Below are positions 61,412 to 64,000 of a stretch of DNA of 64,000 bases, piece after piece (position 1 is the stretch's first letter; the number at the start of each line of letters is the position of its first letter). Below the pieces are notes generated by a model that saw only the letters and a program-made list of their open reading frames with translations, was not told the DNA's origin and did not search any database. The translations under genes were made by a program, and so were the position numbers. The stretch is from DASVRZ01 sp038228695 (GTDB lineage Bacteria > Verrucomicrobiota > Verrucomicrobiia > Chthoniobacterales > DASVRZ01): NCBI GenBank assembly GCA_038228695.1, contig JBBRPA010000015.1, positions 1 through 64,000 of the forward strand, read 5' to 3'.

Positions 61412-62170
61412 TTAAACATCATCGACGCCATCATCGTCTGCGTCAGCGTCGTCGTCGTTGGAAATGCCATCGCCGTCCATGTCTTCGTCATCAGCGTTGG
61501 TTAGACCATCCCCGTCGATGTCCTCGTCCTCACCATTTGTGACTCCGTCGCCATCGCAATCGAGATCTTCGCCGTTAGCTAAGCCGTCGCCATCCACGTC
61601 GCCATCATCGCCGTTTTCAATACCGTCGCCGTCGATGTCTTCGTCCTCACCATTTGTGACTCCGTCGCCATCGCAATCGAGATCTTCGCCGTTAGCCAAA
61701 TCATCGCCATCCACGTTGCTGTCGTCGCCGTTTTGGACGCCGTCGCCATCGATGTCGCGGTCGACTGAATCCGGCACCGCATCGCCATCGATATCCGTCT
61801 CGGCGTCTGCGTCGTCATCCAGACCATCACCGTCGATGTCCTCTTCCAAAGGTGAGGCGTCGCGCAATCCATCGCCGTCGATATCTCTTTCTGGCAAAGC
61901 CCGGTCGCGGAGTCCATCCGAATCAATATCCAACTCGGCAGGCGCTCCGTTCTTCAGACGATCGCCGATGTAGCGACCCTTGAGTGGGCCGCGAATACAA
62001 AAACCGCCGTCCACATTGCGATCAAACTGGTTAGGAATACCGTCGTTGTCGATATCCCGATCGGAGATGTTCGGGATTCCGTCTCGATCGAGATCGGGAC
62101 CCGATGCCAATGCACTGACTGAAGTGATTACTAACGTAGATAATGAGAGGGACAGAATTTTGTAGGTCAT
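61412..62170 (-). CDS. Secreted Asp-rich calcium-binding repeat protein
   Basis: 252 residues. A signal peptide (MTYKILSLSLSTLVITSVSALA) is followed by some 20 tandem units of DIDGDGxxN/D, the thrombospondin type 3-like calcium-binding pattern (DxDxDG). Nearly the whole mature protein is repeats, so a large acidic, Ca-dependent fold is expected. It may be an extracellular matrix or adhesin component. The gene has an internal near-exact duplication (61524-61579 and 61641-61696), a sign of recent slippage or recombination. Confidence 0.75.
   Translation of the reverse strand: MTYKILSLSLSTLVITSVSALASGPDLDRDGIPNISDRDIDNDGIPNQFDRNVDGGFCIRGPLKGRYIGDRLKNGAPAELDIDSDGLRDRALPERDIDGDGLRDASPLEEDIDGDGLDDDADAETDIDGDAVPDSVDRDIDGDGVQNGDDSNVDGDDLANGEDLDCDGDGVTNGEDEDIDGDGIENGDDGDVDGDGLANGEDLDCDGDGVTNGEDEDIDGDGLTNADDEDMDGDGISNDDDADADDDGVDDV
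61524..61696. repeat. Direct duplication in the DIDGDG gene
   Basis: Two identical 56-bp stretches occupy 61524-61579 and 61641-61696, with a period of 117 bp (39 codons). They encode the same run of calcium-binding units. The identity at synonymous sites implies recent duplication or gene conversion. Confidence 0.85.
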
Positions 62171-62324
62171 AGTCGTTTTAGGGAGCAGTTTCGATACCGA
62201 AAGATGCCATTTCTTAGAAATGAGTCAAATTTTGAAGAAAACCTCGTTGTTGGATCGTTTCGCGCCCCTGAGACGGACGCTTTACACGAACTATTTCCGA
62301 TGAAATGCTGTTTCCCTAACCCGT

Positions 62325-63095
62325 ATGGCTTCCCGTAAACAACGTATCGTTCTCAAATTCGGCACTGGCATTCTCGCGCAAGCGAATGGCATGGCGCTCG
62401 ACCTCTCACAAGTCCGCGCCCTGACGACGGTCATTGCCGGGTTGGCTGCAGCCGGTCATGAGGTCTGCGTCGTTTCCAGCGCAGCCGTCGCCGCCGGTCT
62501 GAAAACACTCGGATTCACCGAGCGCCCGACCGATCTGCCCTCGATCCAGGCGTGCGCTGCCGTCGGCCAGTCGCGTCTGATGCAGACCTACGAAACCCAT
62601 TTTGCAAAGCACGGCCTCCACGTCGGCCAGTTGCTGCTCACCCATCAAGACATCGACAGCCGCTCGCGTTATCGCAATGCCCGCAACACGATCGACCGGC
62701 TCTTCGCCTGCGGGAACGTCATTCCCATCATCAACGAAAACGACTCGGTCGCCGTTGAGGAACTCCGCTTTGGGGACAACGACCGCCTCTCCGCCGAGGT
62801 CGCCATTCTTGCTGGAGCCAACCTGCTCATTCTGCTTACTAGCGTCGATGGACTGATCGACGAAAAAAACGGTCGCATCGTCCCCATCGTGCGGGACCTT
62901 GCCAGCGCCGGTCATTTCATTCAGGAAACCCGGGGTCGCTTCAGTGTCGGTGGTATGCGCAGCAAACTCGAAGCCGCTAGCCACGCCGCCAAGGCCGGCA
63001 TCCGTGTCGTCATTGCGAACGGACGCAAGCCCGCCTGCATCGCCCAAATCGTCGCCGGCGATAAAATCGGCACCCGCGTTCTCGCCGAAAAATAG
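62325..63095 (+). CDS. proB: Glutamate 5-kinase, short form without PUA domain
   Basis: 256 residues, the amino-acid-kinase domain only; many ProB proteins have an extra C-terminal PUA domain of about 100 residues that is missing here. Features: KQRIVLKFGTGILAQ, VCVVSSAAVAAGLKTLG, PIINENDSVAVEELRFGDNDRLSAEVAILAGANLLILLTSVDGLID and FSVGGMRSKLEAASHAAKAGIRVVIANG. It phosphorylates glutamate in proline synthesis. It is 17 bp upstream of proA. Confidence 0.94.
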   Translation: MASRKQRIVLKFGTGILAQANGMALDLSQVRALTTVIAGLAAAGHEVCVVSSAAVAAGLKTLGFTERPTDLPSIQACAAVGQSRLMQTYETHFAKHGLHVGQLLLTHQDIDSRSRYRNARNTIDRLFACGNVIPIINENDSVAVEELRFGDNDRLSAEVAILAGANLLILLTSVDGLIDEKNGRIVPIVRDLASAGHFIQETRGRFSVGGMRSKLEAASHAAKAGIRVVIANGRKPACIAQIVAGDKIGTRVLAEK

Positions 63096-63112
63096 ACCAA
63101 CGCCTTCGTCCC

Positions 63113-64000
63113 ATGACCCTCGAAGAAGAAATTCACTCCCTCGGCCTGCGCGCCAAAGCCGCCTCCCGCGTCCTCGCCCAAGCTCCTACCGAGCAAAAAA
63201 ACCGCGCGCTCCTCGCCATGGCCGACGCCGTTCTTGGCCAGAGTGCAGCCGTCCTAAAAGCCAATCAACTCGACCTCGACGCAGCTACCGCCAACGGCCT
63301 TTCTGGCGCGATGTTAGATCGTCTGCGTCTCGACCCGGCGCGTCTCGGAAAAATCGCTGACGGCATCCGCAGCGTTGCCGCGCTCGCCGACCCCGTCGGC
63401 GCCACCATCTCCGAGTGGGTTCGCCCGAATGGACTCCACATCCGCAAAATCCGCGTTCCCATCGGCACCATCGGCATTATTTACGAATCCCGCCCAAACG
63501 TCACCAGCGATGCCGCTATCCTCTGCCTAAAAACCGGCAACGCCACTCTCCTGCGCGGCGGCTCCGAGGCCATCCAGAGCAATCTCGCCCTCGCTAACGC
63601 CCTCCAAGCCGGCCTCACCGACGCGGGCCTTCCCGCCGACAGCATTCTGCTCGTTCCGAAAACCGACCGCGACGGCGTCCGCATCATGGCCCAGATGAGC
63701 CAGTTTCTCGACGTCATCATCCCTCGCGGCGGCAAGGGCCTCATCGAAGCCGTCGTCGCCAACGCTCGCATGCCCGTGATCAAACACTACGACGGCATCT
63801 GCCACGTTTACGTTGACGCAAACGCCAACCACCTCATGGCCCGCGACATCGTCATCAATGGAAAATGCCAGCGCCCCGGGGTCTGCAACGCCGTGGAAAC
63901 CCTCCTTGTCCACCGCGCCACTGCCGATGCTTTCCTCCCGATCATCGCCCGCGAGTTAGCCATTCATAACGTTGAGATCCGCGCCGATGCCGCCAGCCAC
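63113..64000 (+). CDS. proA: Glutamate-5-semialdehyde dehydrogenase (C-terminus cut by window)
   Basis: The ATG at 63113 opens a frame that runs to the window edge for 296 codons. It reads MTLEEEIHSLGLRAKAASRV, then VPIGTIGIIYESRPNVTSDAAILCLKTGNATLLRGGSEA and the catalytic Cys in GKCQRPGVCNAVETLLVHR. ProA normally has about 415-420 residues, so roughly 120 are outside the window. It reduces gamma-glutamyl phosphate to glutamate semialdehyde, following ProB. Confidence 0.95.
   Translation, partial: MTLEEEIHSLGLRAKAASRVLAQAPTEQKNRALLAMADAVLGQSAAVLKANQLDLDAATANGLSGAMLDRLRLDPARLGKIADGIRSVAALADPVGATISEWVRPNGLHIRKIRVPIGTIGIIYESRPNVTSDAAILCLKTGNATLLRGGSEAIQSNLALANALQAGLTDAGLPADSILLVPKTDRDGVRIMAQMSQFLDVIIPRGGKGLIEAVVANARMPVIKHYDGICHVYVDANANHLMARDIVINGKCQRPGVCNAVETLLVHRATADAFLPIIARELAIHNVEIRADAASH

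Noticed and set aside
1..64000. tRNA, rRNA or known riboswitch
   Set aside because: I looked through the intergenic gaps and saw no cloverleaf ends, rRNA signatures or riboswitch cores that I could support.

Overview
This is a GC-rich chromosomal window from a free-living bacterium, most likely a member of the Verrucomicrobiota, perhaps the Chthoniobacter/Terrimicrobium side. The grounds are: PEP-CTERM sorting tails with a co-located exosortase; secreted proteins ending in the DPDGDG/LPNRAEFALGSDP-type module and the YLVERSDNLLTW-type tail common in that phylum; TPR proteins fused to GT9-like glycosyltransferase domains; and short palindromic repeats between genes. The taxonomy is inferred from style only, because no rRNA or other phylogenetic marker is present. 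I see no tRNA, rRNA, CRISPR array, prophage or complete insertion sequence.

Layout. 1-10.4 kb: an envelope/export region with a truncated PEP-CTERM tail, a PstS-like secreted protein, a PEP-CTERM protein, two tandem TPR-glycosyltransferases, an exosortase-EpsI fusion and a GH8 glycanase. 10.5-15.05 kb: a purine module (NCS1 permease, class III aminotransferase, urate oxidase, XdhC-like factor). 15.2-18.7 kb: a YHYH protein followed by one polypeptide joining an MbnP-like copper-binding domain to a MauG/MbnH-like di-haem domain. 18.8-19.9 kb: an accessory scar in which a PIN-domain toxin gene is broken by an internal deletion and by a 238-bp MITE-like insertion, leaving an apparently intact antitoxin, followed by heptamer and nonamer tandem repeats. 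19.9-23.2 kb: a large secreted FG-GAP/M6-type protease. 23.5-27.4 kb: a polyamine-type ABC importer (PotD, B, C, A).

27.5-42.3 kb: a trypsin-like protease with a PEP-CTERM-like tail, a phosphoesterase, a cNMP-binding protein, dihydrolipoyl dehydrogenase, an aldo-keto reductase, a secreted Ig-like protein, envelope-stress small proteins, phosphoglucomutase, SerB, an ArnT-like glycosyltransferase, a LysM protein with a catalytically dead YkuD-like tail, and AccA. 42.4-46.1 kb: a signalling/twitching set (orphan receiver protein with a degenerate H-box, two PilT paralogues, a receiver-like protein). 46.2-57.5 kb: an N-acetyltransferase, adenine deaminase, NadA, small envelope proteins, UbiD, CoA-acylating semialdehyde dehydrogenase, dihydropyrimidinase, a CNT nucleoside transporter and an RluE-type pseudouridine synthase. 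57.6-64 kb: a Gfo/Idh/MocA oxidoreductase, a VIT/CCC1 transporter with a 52-aa membrane partner, two repeat proteins, and proB-proA (proA runs off the window).

Nucleobase use is a recurring theme: NCS1 uptake, urate oxidase, XdhC, adenine deaminase, CNT uptake, dihydropyrimidinase, semialdehyde dehydrogenase and an aminotransferase that could act on beta-alanine or glyoxylate. The most notable observations are the MITE-disrupted toxin locus, the MbnP-MbnH fusion beside YHYH, an identical palindromic operator in front of a PEP-CTERM gene and the exosortase gene, and an apparent excess of the pentamer GTTAG/CTAAC.
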